From IMG/VR virus record IMGVR_UViG_3300043548_000309, positions 1 to 38,017 of that record: a stretch of DNA of 38,017 nt, one strand, 5' to 3'. The notes below the pieces were generated by a model. It did not search any database. It worked only from the letters and a program-made list of their open reading frames with translations, and was not told the origin of the DNA. A program made the position numbers and the translations under genes. The stretch is from a virus. Shown here in pieces: positions 14,513 through 21,226 of this stretch. Positions within the stretch are counted from its first letter, which is position 1. Each line of letters opens with the position of its first letter.

Positions 14513-14878
14513 ATGAAATTGAACCCGAAACAAGAGGCGTTTTGCCAAGGGGTCGCGAGCGGATTGTCGCTCACCCAAGCCTACATCCGCGCCGGTTACT
14601 CCGAAAAGGGAGCCGATGGCGCCGCTTGCAAATTGCAAGGAAATGCAAGTGTGGCCTTCCGAATTGACGAACTCCGCGCCAAGTCGGAATCCAAGATGAG
14701 CTACAAACGCGAGACATACCTCGAAACACTCCGCGAGCGGTTCATGGAAATGCCACCGGAATCCGCGACCTGCGCGAAGTATGGGGAAATGCTCGCGAAG
14801 GCGATGGGATGGAACGAACCCGAGAAGATCGAGGTCGCCGGGGCCATGGACATCAACATCCGCATCGGTGGCCATTAA
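14513..14878 (+). CDS. terS: Terminase small subunit
   Basis: A 121-residue protein. The opening LNPKQEAFCQGVASGLSLTQAYIRAGYSEKGADGAACKLQGNASVAFRIDELR is the helix-turn-helix and oligomerisation pattern of Terminase_2-type small subunits (KQ-x-F-x-G...AY-x-x-AGY). The C-terminal part is helical with a beta-like end. It recognises the packaging site and activates TerL, whose GTG start lies inside its last codons. First gene of the late block, directly after the repeated motif. Confidence 0.85.
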   Translation: MKLNPKQEAFCQGVASGLSLTQAYIRAGYSEKGADGAACKLQGNASVAFRIDELRAKSESKMSYKRETYLETLRERFMEMPPESATCAKYGEMLAKAMGWNEPEKIEVAGAMDINIRIGGH

Positions 14879-16190
14879 CATCGACATCATCCCGCGCCCC
14901 CAACTCGCGAGCTACCTGCACCGCACACAACGCTGGTCGGTGATGGTTTTGCATCGCCGCGCCGGGAAGTCGTTTGTGTGCATCCAAGACCTCATCGCGA
15001 AGGCGCTTTCACACAAGCGCAGCGGACCACCTCTCCGATACGCTTATGTGGCTCCGACCCGCGAGCAGGCGAAAGACATCGCTTGGAAATACCTTGTCCA
15101 GTTCACCTCGCAAATCCCCGGCGTGGTGATCAACAAGGCTGATCTCGCGATCACCTTCCACAACGAGGCCACGATCCGACTCTACTCGGGCGAAGCCTAC
15201 GAGCGCCTCCGCGGAATCTACCTCGATGGGGTGGTGATGGACGAGGCCGCGGATCTCGATCCCGCGGCGTGGGACAATGTCATCCGGCCCACGCTCACCG
15301 ACTACCAAGGCTGGGCGACATGGGTGGGAACACCGAAGGGGCGAAACATTTTCTGGAAGATGTGGAACCGCGCTTGCGCGGACAACGAGTGGTTCACGCT
15401 CATGCTCAAGGCGAGCGAGAGCCACATCATTCCCGAGGAGGAACTCGCCGACATCCGGCGCGGGACCACGGAGAATGCCTACCAACAGGAATACGAATGC
15501 TCGTTCAACATCGGTCGCCCGGGCGCGATCTATGTTCGCTCGCTCGAAAAGGCGCGAGCCGAGAAGCGGGTCACGAACGATGTGCTGTGGTTCAAAGAAC
15601 TCCCGACATACACAAGCTGGGATGTGGGCGCTCCGCTCAACCAGAAGGTCTGGATTTGGCAGATGGTCGGCGACCGCATCAACTATCTGGAATCCCTCTC
15701 CGGGTCCGACGAGTGCAAGACGCCAGCGGATTGGGCGGCACGGCTCAAGGAGCGCCAATACGGCTACGGGGGTCACTTCATCCCGCATGACGCCGCAGCG
15801 GAAGTCGGTGGACTCTGGCAGGAGGCGCTCGGTCGCAGCGGGCTGACCGGCGTGGTTCCTGTGCCACGGCAGATCAGCGTTTGGGATGGAATCAACTTGG
15901 CCAATGATGCGTTCCCTCGCATTCACATCAACGAGGCCGGTTGCGCGGATGGCATCGAGGCGCTCGACGCCTACCATTCCAAAGAGGAGCGCGATGGGGT
16001 CACGATCAAAGATGTGCCGGTGCATGATTGGTCATCCCACTTCTGCGATGCGTTCAGTCTCTCGCACCAGGCTATCAAGCGCGGGATGGTCATCGACCGC
16101 TCCGCGATCCCTCGGAAGGCCGAGCGACACGAACCCACTAGAGTCATGGCAGGATTCCGAGGCGGTGGATTCGGAAAGGTGCGGCGGTGA
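14868..16190 (+). CDS. terL: Terminase large subunit
   Basis: A 440-residue protein. ATPase: HRRAGKS (29-35, Walker A-like) and GVVMDEAAD (121-129, Walker B with D125-E126), plus GTPKG. The nuclease half has D252 (SWDVG) and D308 (FIPHDAAAE) as likely metal ligands in an RNase H-like fold. It drives DNA into the prohead through the portal and cuts it. I chose GTG 14868 because it is the last start before homology begins; an upstream ATG in the frame would read through terS. It ends in a GTGA overlap with the next gene. Confidence 0.92.
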   Translation: MAINIDIIPRPQLASYLHRTQRWSVMVLHRRAGKSFVCIQDLIAKALSHKRSGPPLRYAYVAPTREQAKDIAWKYLVQFTSQIPGVVINKADLAITFHNEATIRLYSGEAYERLRGIYLDGVVMDEAADLDPAAWDNVIRPTLTDYQGWATWVGTPKGRNIFWKMWNRACADNEWFTLMLKASESHIIPEEELADIRRGTTENAYQQEYECSFNIGRPGAIYVRSLEKARAEKRVTNDVLWFKELPTYTSWDVGAPLNQKVWIWQMVGDRINYLESLSGSDECKTPADWAARLKERQYGYGGHFIPHDAAAEVGGLWQEALGRSGLTGVVPVPRQISVWDGINLANDAFPRIHINEAGCADGIEALDAYHSKEERDGVTIKDVPVHDWSSHFCDAFSLSHQAIKRGMVIDRSAIPRKAERHEPTRVMAGFRGGGFGKVRR

Positions 16191-16582
16191 AGCGCGAACT
16201 GGAACTCCAAATCCTCGACCTGTATCGCCGGTATCCGCAGCCGCGATCCTTCGCCGAGGAGGTGGAACTCACCGCATGGAATGGCGTGGTCATCAACACC
16301 GAGGACTTCTTCATGCTCGCCCGCCCGGTGGATATTCACGACCCCGAGGAACGCTGGCGCGATGCCGCCCACACATACCACAGGTTGTGTCAGAACTGCT
16401 GGCTGATCACTATATATAGTGGTATCAGTCAAAATAACCCTTGCAACTTTGCTCCGTATCGTCTCCCCTACATCGCATGGAGTCGGCGAGACCGCCCGCT
16501 CCGAGTTTACGAAACCCAAAAACTCCAAAAGCGATGCGACTTACTGACCACGAAATCAACCCTATCCTCTCACCCTGCCTAG
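16187..16582 (+). CDS. Small hypothetical protein, C-terminus probably extended by motif insertion
   Basis: A 131-residue reading frame from GTG 16187 (GTGA overlap with terL). The first 75 or so residues (LQILDLYRRYPQPRSFAEEVELTAWNGVVINTEDFFMLARPVD) look like a compact conserved phage protein. From about residue 78 the frame crosses the palindrome and the inverted copy of the repeated motif and continues as low-quality sequence, overlapping the next gene by 49 bp. The native end was probably near 16400. Function unknown; between TerL and portal in the packaging block. Confidence 0.5.
   Translation: MKRELELQILDLYRRYPQPRSFAEEVELTAWNGVVINTEDFFMLARPVDIHDPEERWRDAAHTYHRLCQNCWLITIYSGISQNNPCNFAPYRLPYIAWSRRDRPLRVYETQKLQKRCDLLTTKSTLSSHPA
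16408..16434 (-). promoter_or_regulatory. Palindrome plus antisense copy of the 15-bp motif
   Basis: CACTATATATAGTG (16408-16421) is a perfect 14-bp palindrome, and TGGTATCAGTCAAAA (16420-16434) is the exact reverse complement of TTTTGACTGATACCA. It is the only antisense copy in the genome and lies inside the frame of the 16187 gene. Together with the sense copy at 16932-16946 it forms a perfect 15-bp inverted repeat around the gene at 16534-16926. Confidence 0.75.
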
Positions 16583-16926
16583 CGTGGTTTGGAGGAGGCG
16601 GACGCAAAGGCCCGAGCAAACAAGAGCAGCAAAACGCGCAAGCCGAGCAGCAACGCATGCAGCAAGCCGCCGATCAGCAAGCCGCCATGCAGCGCCAGCA
16701 GATGGAACTCCAACGCCAGCAGGCCGAGGAGCAAAAACGCCAGCAGGCGGAAATGCTCCGCCAGATGGAAGCCAACAAGCCCGCGCCCGGAGCGCAGGTT
16801 GACCCCGGCAACCCGCAGGCCGACATGGCGGCAGAGACCGCTCGCCGCAAGGGAATGCGGAAATCCATCCTCGCCGGGGAATCCTCGCAGGCTCCCGTGA
16901 CGACCGGCTACTCGACCCTCGGTTGA
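16534..16926 (+). CDS. Gln-rich coiled-coil protein, probable minor virion protein
   Basis: A 130-residue product from ATG 16534. The N-terminal segment ends in WFGGGGRKGP, then a long Gln/Ala/Glu coiled coil (about residues 28-85), a Pro-rich linker and a C-terminal RRKGMRKSILAGESS with GYSTLG at the end. The Gly-rich opening and RKS-hydrophobic-G tail are common in small structural proteins encoded near podovirus portals. Earlier ATGs (16441, 16477) are possible but add sequence without character. Flanked by the inverted and direct copies of the 15-bp motif. Confidence 0.6.
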   Translation: MRLTDHEINPILSPCLAWFGGGGRKGPSKQEQQNAQAEQQRMQQAADQQAAMQRQQMELQRQQAEEQKRQQAEMLRQMEANKPAPGAQVDPGNPQADMAAETARRKGMRKSILAGESSQAPVTTGYSTLG

Positions 16927-16930
16927 TTCA

Positions 16931-16947
16931 GTTTTGACTGATACCAA
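16931..16947 (+). promoter_or_regulatory. Intergenic 15-bp motif (copy 4)
   Basis: TTTTGACTGATACCA at 16932-16946, only 1 nt from the portal ATG (16948). A ribosome binding site cannot fit here other than within the motif itself, so this copy argues that the motif touches translation initiation or that it lies upstream of a leaderless start. Confidence 0.8.
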
Positions 16948-18618
16948 ATGACCGGAAAAAATCCCGAACTCGCCGACAAGGTTTTGCAGCGCCATGCGGA
17001 ACTAGTGCATCAGCGGGCGACATGGGAATCTCTCTGGGAGGACATCGCGAAATATGTGATGCCGAGGAAAGCGTCGATGTTCACGCAGACGACCTCGCCA
17101 TCCACCGAAGACGAGGCGCAACTCTTCGACGCCACTGCGGTGCGGGCCAACATGATTCTGGCCAATGGCCAACTCTCATGGATGACGCCGCTCGAAAGCC
17201 GGTGGTTTTCGCTGGAGCCGCCGAAGGCGATGGAGAGCGAGGACGAGATCGAGCAATGGTTCAAGCGTTGCACCGAGGTCATGCAGGCCGAACTCAGCCG
17301 GTCCAACTTTTACACCGAGATTCACGAACTCTATCTCGACCGGGGTGCGTTCGGCACGGCGGCGATTCTTGTGGAAGCCGGGAAGAACAATTCCCTCAAT
17401 TTCACGAAGCTCGATCTCGGTAGCTTCGCGATCAGCGAGGACGACGAAGGCTATGTGGATACGCTCTCTCGCGAGTATGAGATGACCGCTCGGCAGGCCG
17501 CACTCAAGTTCGGCGTCGAGAACATCACTGACGGCATGCGGAAGGAATTGGAAAAGACCAACTCCAACCGAAAGTTTTCCTGTGTCCATCTCATCGCTCC
17601 CCGTGGTCCGGGTGAGATCGAAATGGGCAAGCGCGATGGCGCAAACAAACCCTACGCCAGCGTGTATGTGGACAAGGCGAGCAAGCATGTCTTCCTGTCC
17701 AGCGGCTTCGATGAGCAACCGTTCTTCGTCACCCGCTACCTCAAGTGGAAGAACTCCGAGTGCTACGGCTACTCGCCAAGCTGGACCGCTCTCCCAGAGT
17801 GCAAGCAACTCAACTTTCTTGAAAAGCAACTCGACTCGCTCGCCGAGATTCATGCGTTCCCGCGCATTCTGATCCCTGCTGGATTCGATGGCGACATCGA
17901 CCTCCGCGCCGGTGGCGTGACCTACTTCGATCCGAACAACCCTAATGCAACCCCGAAGGAATGGGGAACCGGCGGGCGCTACGACATCGGCGTCGAGCGG
18001 GCCGAACAAAAGCGCAAGGCGATCAACGAAGCTTTCCATGTGGACCTCTTTCAGATGTTCGCGCAGTTGCAAAAGCAGATGACCGCCCGCGAAGTCGCCG
18101 AGCGAGCGAGCGAAAAGCTGATCCAATTCTCCCCAACCTTCGCCCGCCTCACGACCGAGCTATTCAACCCGCTCCTTCGCCGGGTCTTTGCGATCCTCGC
18201 CCGCGCTGGCAAGTTCCCTCCCCCACCCCAACAACTCACGATGGTCGGTTACATCCCCGAGCCGGATGTCGCCTACAACTCCCGAATTGCCCTCGCGATC
18301 AAGTCTCTCGAAAACGCCGCATTCGTTCGCACGACCGAGATGCTTCTGCCCTACGCGCAACTCAAGCCCGACATGCTCGACAACTTTGATTTCGATGAAA
18401 TCTGCCGCGACATGGCGAGGAACGATGGTCTTCCCGCCCGCTGGCTCATGGAGGAGGAAATGGTCGCGCAGCAACGAGCCGCCCGCGCCCAAGCTCAACA
18501 GCAAGCCATGCAGGCGCAGCAGATGGAGCAGGCCGCGAGCGCACTTGGAAAAGCTGGCAGCGTCAAGCAGGACTCCGCACTCGCCGGGATGCTCCCCGGC
18601 ATGATGGGACAAGCGTGA
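16948..18618 (+). CDS. Portal (head-to-tail connector) protein
   Basis: A 556-residue protein with the podovirus connector pattern: RATWESLWEDIAKYVMPRK at the N-terminus, SRWFSLEPP, the middle GAFGTAAILVEAG, LPECKQLNFLEKQLDSLAEIHAFP, DPNNPNATPKEW and the helical stem AEQKRKAINEAFHVDLFQMFAQLQKQMTAREV, then a Gln-rich C-terminal helix (QQRAARAQAQQQAMQAQQM). This corresponds to T7 gp8 (Head-tail_con, PF12236). It forms the dodecameric ring for packaging and tail attachment. The stop overlaps the next start. Confidence 0.93.
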   Translation: MTGKNPELADKVLQRHAELVHQRATWESLWEDIAKYVMPRKASMFTQTTSPSTEDEAQLFDATAVRANMILANGQLSWMTPLESRWFSLEPPKAMESEDEIEQWFKRCTEVMQAELSRSNFYTEIHELYLDRGAFGTAAILVEAGKNNSLNFTKLDLGSFAISEDDEGYVDTLSREYEMTARQAALKFGVENITDGMRKELEKTNSNRKFSCVHLIAPRGPGEIEMGKRDGANKPYASVYVDKASKHVFLSSGFDEQPFFVTRYLKWKNSECYGYSPSWTALPECKQLNFLEKQLDSLAEIHAFPRILIPAGFDGDIDLRAGGVTYFDPNNPNATPKEWGTGGRYDIGVERAEQKRKAINEAFHVDLFQMFAQLQKQMTAREVAERASEKLIQFSPTFARLTTELFNPLLRRVFAILARAGKFPPPPQQLTMVGYIPEPDVAYNSRIALAIKSLENAAFVRTTEMLLPYAQLKPDMLDNFDFDEICRDMARNDGLPARWLMEEEMVAQQRAARAQAQQQAMQAQQMEQAASALGKAGSVKQDSALAGMLPGMMGQA

Positions 18619-18911
18619 TGGCCCCGGAAGACAAAGCCGCCGCCCTTCGGCGCGAGCGTGAGCGCCAGAAGACCACCAACGCCTACCACCGTGTGTTCAG
18701 CACCAAGGAAGGCCAAGCGGTCATCGCCGACCTCAAGGCGCAGTTTGCCACCGAAAGCCAAGTCTTCCTGCCTGGTTACGATTTCAACCCCGTGGTCGCC
18801 GCCCTTCGCGATGGTCAGCGCGGTGTGGTCCTGCACATCGAATCAGTCCTCCGCAGGCCGGTCATCGCAGACGGCGACATCGAAGCCCCCAAACGAAAGG
18901 TCAAAAAATGA
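18618..18911 (+). CDS. Bbp19-like phage protein
   Basis: A 97-residue protein with the pattern AYHRVFSTKEGQAVIADLKAQFATESQVF...GYDFNPVVAALRDGQRGVVLHIESVLRR, which matches the Bbp19-like domain (YrrvF-t-eG..vL.DL.......f......dp...a..eGqR.v.l.I). Found next to portals in many short-tailed phages; precise role unknown. ATG 18618 overlaps the portal stop by one base. C-terminus basic (PKRKVKK). Confidence 0.75.
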   Translation: MAPEDKAAALRRERERQKTTNAYHRVFSTKEGQAVIADLKAQFATESQVFLPGYDFNPVVAALRDGQRGVVLHIESVLRRPVIADGDIEAPKRKVKK

Positions 18912-19084
18912 GCAAGAAAACCGAACCCAAAAAAGACATCCCGCCCGCACCCGAAATGGAGCAGATGCTCGGCGACAAGACCCCCGCCTATGTCGAGTGG
19001 ATGCGCGACTACCACCCGCAGGAGTTCGCGATCCGCTACGCCGGTCGCCGCACCCATCTCGGTTACCACCCGCATCAAAACTGA
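18908..19084 (+). CDS. Small hypothetical protein (58 residues)
   Basis: The sequence starts MSKKTEPKKDIPPAPEMEQM and contains DKTPAYVEWMRDYHPQEFAIRYAGRRTHL. It is soluble, with a basic/Pro N-terminus and a compact W/Y-rich remainder. It begins in an ATGA overlap with the Bbp19-like gene and ends 7 bp before the next motif copy. The size and couplings support a real gene in the head block; function unknown. Confidence 0.6.
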   Translation: MSKKTEPKKDIPPAPEMEQMLGDKTPAYVEWMRDYHPQEFAIRYAGRRTHLGYHPHQN

Positions 19085-19090
19085 CGCGCA

Positions 19091-19107
19091 GTTTTGACTG
19101 ATACCAT
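19091..19107 (+). promoter_or_regulatory. Intergenic 15-bp motif (copy 5)
   Basis: TTTTGACTGATACCA at 19092-19106, preceded by CGCAG exactly as at 13051, and 3 nt before the scaffold ATG at 19110. No Shine-Dalgarno. Confidence 0.8.
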
Positions 19108-19109
19108 TT

Positions 19110-19988
19110 ATGGAAGACACCATCGACACCTCCTCCGAGCAGAGTCTGCTCGACACAGGAGCCGACAGCACCAACGCCGCAGCGCCCGCCGCTTCGGAGA
19201 CGACCACCACCACCACGCAACCCTCCACTCCCTCGACCGGCTGGGTCAACCCGGACGGCACCTTTGGAGAAGGATGGACGAACAACCTCCCCGAGGATTC
19301 CGCCGCCTACAAAGACACGCTCGCGAAATACAAAAGCGTTCCCGATATGGCGAAGGCGCTCGCGAATGCGAATGCTCTGATCGGAAAAAAGCTCGGCGTC
19401 CCCAACGAAAAATCCTCGCCCGAGGAGGTCGCCGCCTTCCGCCGCGCCATGGGAGTTCCCGAGTCGCTGGAGGAATACAAGTTCGCTCCCGAGGCTTTGC
19501 CCGAAGGCATGACATGGAGCGACGACATGGCGAAGCCCTATGCCGAGATCGCCCACAAGCACGGCATCCCGCCATCGGCCATGAAGGAACTCGTCACGCA
19601 ACACGCGAAGACCGAGATGTTCAAATTGGAGGCGATCCAAGCGACCTATGAGAAGCAGCGCACCGAGGCCGTGCAGACGCTCCAAAAAGAATGGGGAAAT
19701 GATTTCGGAAAGAACATCGGACTCGCCAAGCAGGCCGCGAAGATCGCAGGCGTCGATTCCAATTCGCACGGGTTCAGTGATCCCGAGGTCGTGCGGGGAT
19801 TCGTTCGCATGGCCCAAATGATGAGCGAGGACAAGGTCGGTCGCTCCATGGGTGGCACGGAATTTATGACCGGCGCGGCCCGCGCCAAGGACATCATGTC
19901 GAACCCCGACAACACTTGGCACAAGCGATACATGGATGGCGACCGCGAAGCCGCCGCGCTCGTCACCTCCCTGCTCAAGCAGGGATGA
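19110..19988 (+). CDS. Scaffolding protein
   Basis: A 292-residue acidic protein. The N-terminal 50 residues are Thr/Ser/Ala-rich and disordered, followed by WVNPDGTFGEGWTNNLPED and YKSVPDMAKALANANALIGKKLGVPNE, AAFRRAMGVPESLEEYKF, a long helical centre, and a C-terminal WHKRYMDGDREAAALVTSLLKQG. This is the standard scaffold layout of T7-like and related podoviruses (gp9-like), directly upstream of the capsid gene. It assembles the prohead and is then removed. Confidence 0.85.
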   Translation: MEDTIDTSSEQSLLDTGADSTNAAAPAASETTTTTTQPSTPSTGWVNPDGTFGEGWTNNLPEDSAAYKDTLAKYKSVPDMAKALANANALIGKKLGVPNEKSSPEEVAAFRRAMGVPESLEEYKFAPEALPEGMTWSDDMAKPYAEIAHKHGIPPSAMKELVTQHAKTEMFKLEAIQATYEKQRTEAVQTLQKEWGNDFGKNIGLAKQAAKIAGVDSNSHGFSDPEVVRGFVRMAQMMSEDKVGRSMGGTEFMTGAARAKDIMSNPDNTWHKRYMDGDREAAALVTSLLKQG

Positions 19989-19993
19989 AAATC

Positions 19994-20064
19994 TGCGGGG
20001 TAGTGAAGAGGCATCACACCAGTTTCATAATCTGGAATCCCGAGTTCGATTCTCGGCCCCGCTA
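19994..20064 (+). tRNA. tRNA-Met(CAU), phage-encoded
   Basis: A full cloverleaf folds: acceptor TGCGGGG/CCCCGCT with a 1:72 T-T mismatch, D-stem GTGA/TCAC around AGAGGCA, anticodon arm CCAGT-TTCATAA-TCTGG with CAT at 20026-20028 (31:39 T-T mismatch), short variable loop, T-arm CCGAG-TTCGATT-CTCGG, discriminator A. CCA is not encoded. CAU could be elongator Met or, with lysidine, an AUA-reading Ile tRNA; the unpaired 1:72 also recalls initiator tRNAs. It begins 5 bp after the scaffold stop, so it is probably processed from the late transcript. Confidence 0.85.
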
Positions 20065-20066
20065 AT

Positions 20067-20080
20067 TTTTGACTGATACC
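20067..20080 (+). promoter_or_regulatory. 15-bp motif after the tRNA (copy 6, last base changed)
   Basis: TTTTGACTGATACC at 20067-20080, then T instead of A. It starts 2 bp after the tRNA 3' end and no start codon follows closely, so the motif is not restricted to gene starts. A strong hairpin follows immediately (20083-20101). Confidence 0.75.
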
Positions 20081-20082
20081 TC

Positions 20083-20101
20083 GGAGTGTGCTACACACTC
20101 C
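20083..20101 (+). terminator. 8-bp perfect hairpin downstream of tRNA
   Basis: GGAGTGTG-CTA-CACACTCC (20083-20101) forms a perfect 8-bp stem with a 3-nt loop, followed by TTCGTC rather than a U-tract. It may be an RNA-processing or stability hairpin, or a weak terminator between tRNA and capsid. Confidence 0.5.
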
Positions 20102-20122
20102 TTCGTCAGAGCAGACACCTCC

Positions 20123-20195
20123 TCGTTGAGCCTGCTCCCTAATACCCGCCGCCGCTGACCCCAATTGGGACACTCGGAAGCGAAGGGAGCAACGA
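20123..20195 (+). ncRNA. Structured leader upstream of the major capsid gene
   Basis: TCGTT (20123-20127) and GCTCCCT (20134-20140) pair with the contiguous AGGGAGCAACGA (20184-20195), giving 12 bp with a 6-nt bulge. Inside, CGCT (20153-20156) pairs with AGCG (20179-20182), and CCC-AATT-GGG (20160-20169) makes a small hairpin. With the hairpin at 20083-20101 it fills the 179-bp gap between tRNA and capsid, which holds no gene. It is either a 5' leader element controlling capsid expression or a small RNA; no known class is recognised. Confidence 0.5.
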
Positions 20196-20202
20196 ACCAT
20201 CA

Positions 20203-20219
20203 GTTTTGACTGATACCAA
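20203..20219 (+). promoter_or_regulatory. Intergenic 15-bp motif (copy 7)
   Basis: TTTTGACTGATACCA at 20204-20218, 25 nt before the capsid ATG. Here a good Shine-Dalgarno (AAGGAG, 20231-20236) follows the motif, showing that the motif and the ribosome binding site are separate elements. Confidence 0.8.
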
Positions 20220-20243
20220 CCAACTCAACACAAGGAGAAAAAA

Positions 20244-21152
20244 ATGGCAGACCTCAATGGTGTTCTGACGAACATCCCCAATCACTTCACCACCCAGTTC
20301 GATAGCAACTGGAAACACCTCGTTCAGCAAAAGAACAGCAAGCTGAAAGAATATGTGACCCTCGATTCCATCGAAGGAAAAGAGAAATCCTACAATCAAC
20401 TCGACGCAACCTCGATGACGCAGATCACGGATCGCTCACGCGACACCCGCATCTCTGATCAAGCGATGGCCAAGCGTTGGATTCGCCCACTCAACTACGA
20501 CTGCGCCAAACTCGTTGACGAGTTCGACGAGCAGTTCCTCGGCGAAGTTGTTCTTCCGACCAGCCCGATAATCCAATCGCACGGCGCAGCTTATGCCCGC
20601 ACCTGCGACAAGATCATCATCGACGCTCTCGGCGGCACTGCCTTCACCGGCGCAACTGGCACAACGGCCACCGTCCTGCCAGCAGGCCAGAAGATCGCAG
20701 CCAACTATGTCGAGTCCGGCACCGCCGCCAACAGCGGTCTCACCATTGCCAAGCTCCGCGCAGCGAAGTTCCTCTTCGACAGCAACGAGGTTGACGAGGA
20801 AGAGGAGCGCATCATGGTTGTGTCCGCCAAGCAACTCCAAGACCTGCTCCGCACGGTCGAGGCGACCTCGGCAGACTACAACACGGTCCGCGCCCTTGTG
20901 GACGGCACTTTGAACACCTTCATGGGTTTCAAATTCCGCCGCTCCCAGCAGTTGCCGCTGGCTACCGATATCCGCTCCTGCTTCGCGTATGTGAAGAGTG
21001 GCGTGATTCTCGCCGAGCGTGGTCTGAAGACCCACATGGACATCCGCACCGACCTCTCGCACTCCCTTCAAATCCGTTCCGTGGCCAGCCTCGCTGCCGT
21101 GCGTATGGAAGAGAAGAAAGTCGTCGAGATCGCCTGCGACGAAGTCCTCTAA
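20244..21152 (+). CDS. Major capsid protein
   Basis: A 302-residue protein with the podovirus capsid pattern: short N-arm, FTTQFDSNWKHLVQQKNSKLKEYV, DRSRDTRISDQAMAKRWIRPLNYDCAKLVDEFDE, a Gly/Thr insertion (FTGATGTTATVLPAGQ), VVSAKQLQDLLRTVEATSADYNTVRALVDGTLNTFMGFKFRRSQQLP and the C-terminal SHSLQIRSVASLAAVRMEEKKVVEIACDE. It follows the scaffold gene and has the best Shine-Dalgarno of the late block, as expected for the most abundant protein. HK97-like fold presumed. Confidence 0.88.
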   Translation: MADLNGVLTNIPNHFTTQFDSNWKHLVQQKNSKLKEYVTLDSIEGKEKSYNQLDATSMTQITDRSRDTRISDQAMAKRWIRPLNYDCAKLVDEFDEQFLGEVVLPTSPIIQSHGAAYARTCDKIIIDALGGTAFTGATGTTATVLPAGQKIAANYVESGTAANSGLTIAKLRAAKFLFDSNEVDEEEERIMVVSAKQLQDLLRTVEATSADYNTVRALVDGTLNTFMGFKFRRSQQLPLATDIRSCFAYVKSGVILAERGLKTHMDIRTDLSHSLQIRSVASLAAVRMEEKKVVEIACDEVL

Positions 21153-21168
21153 GTTCCCGCACCCCGCT

Positions 21169-21201
21169 GGCAGACCGGGCTATGTCTGCCACCCACTTTT
21201 T
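21169..21201 (+). terminator. Probable intrinsic terminator after capsid gene
   Basis: GGCAGAC (21169-21175), loop CGGGCTAT, GTCTGCC (21184-21190), then ACCCAC and TTTTT (21197-21201). A 7-bp GC-rich stem and a T-run separated by 6 nt, in the only gap (75 bp) between capsid and tail genes. Likely a partial terminator that lowers tail gene expression relative to capsid. Confidence 0.5.
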
Positions 21202-21226
21202 CAATCTGTGATCTGACCGCTGCTCA

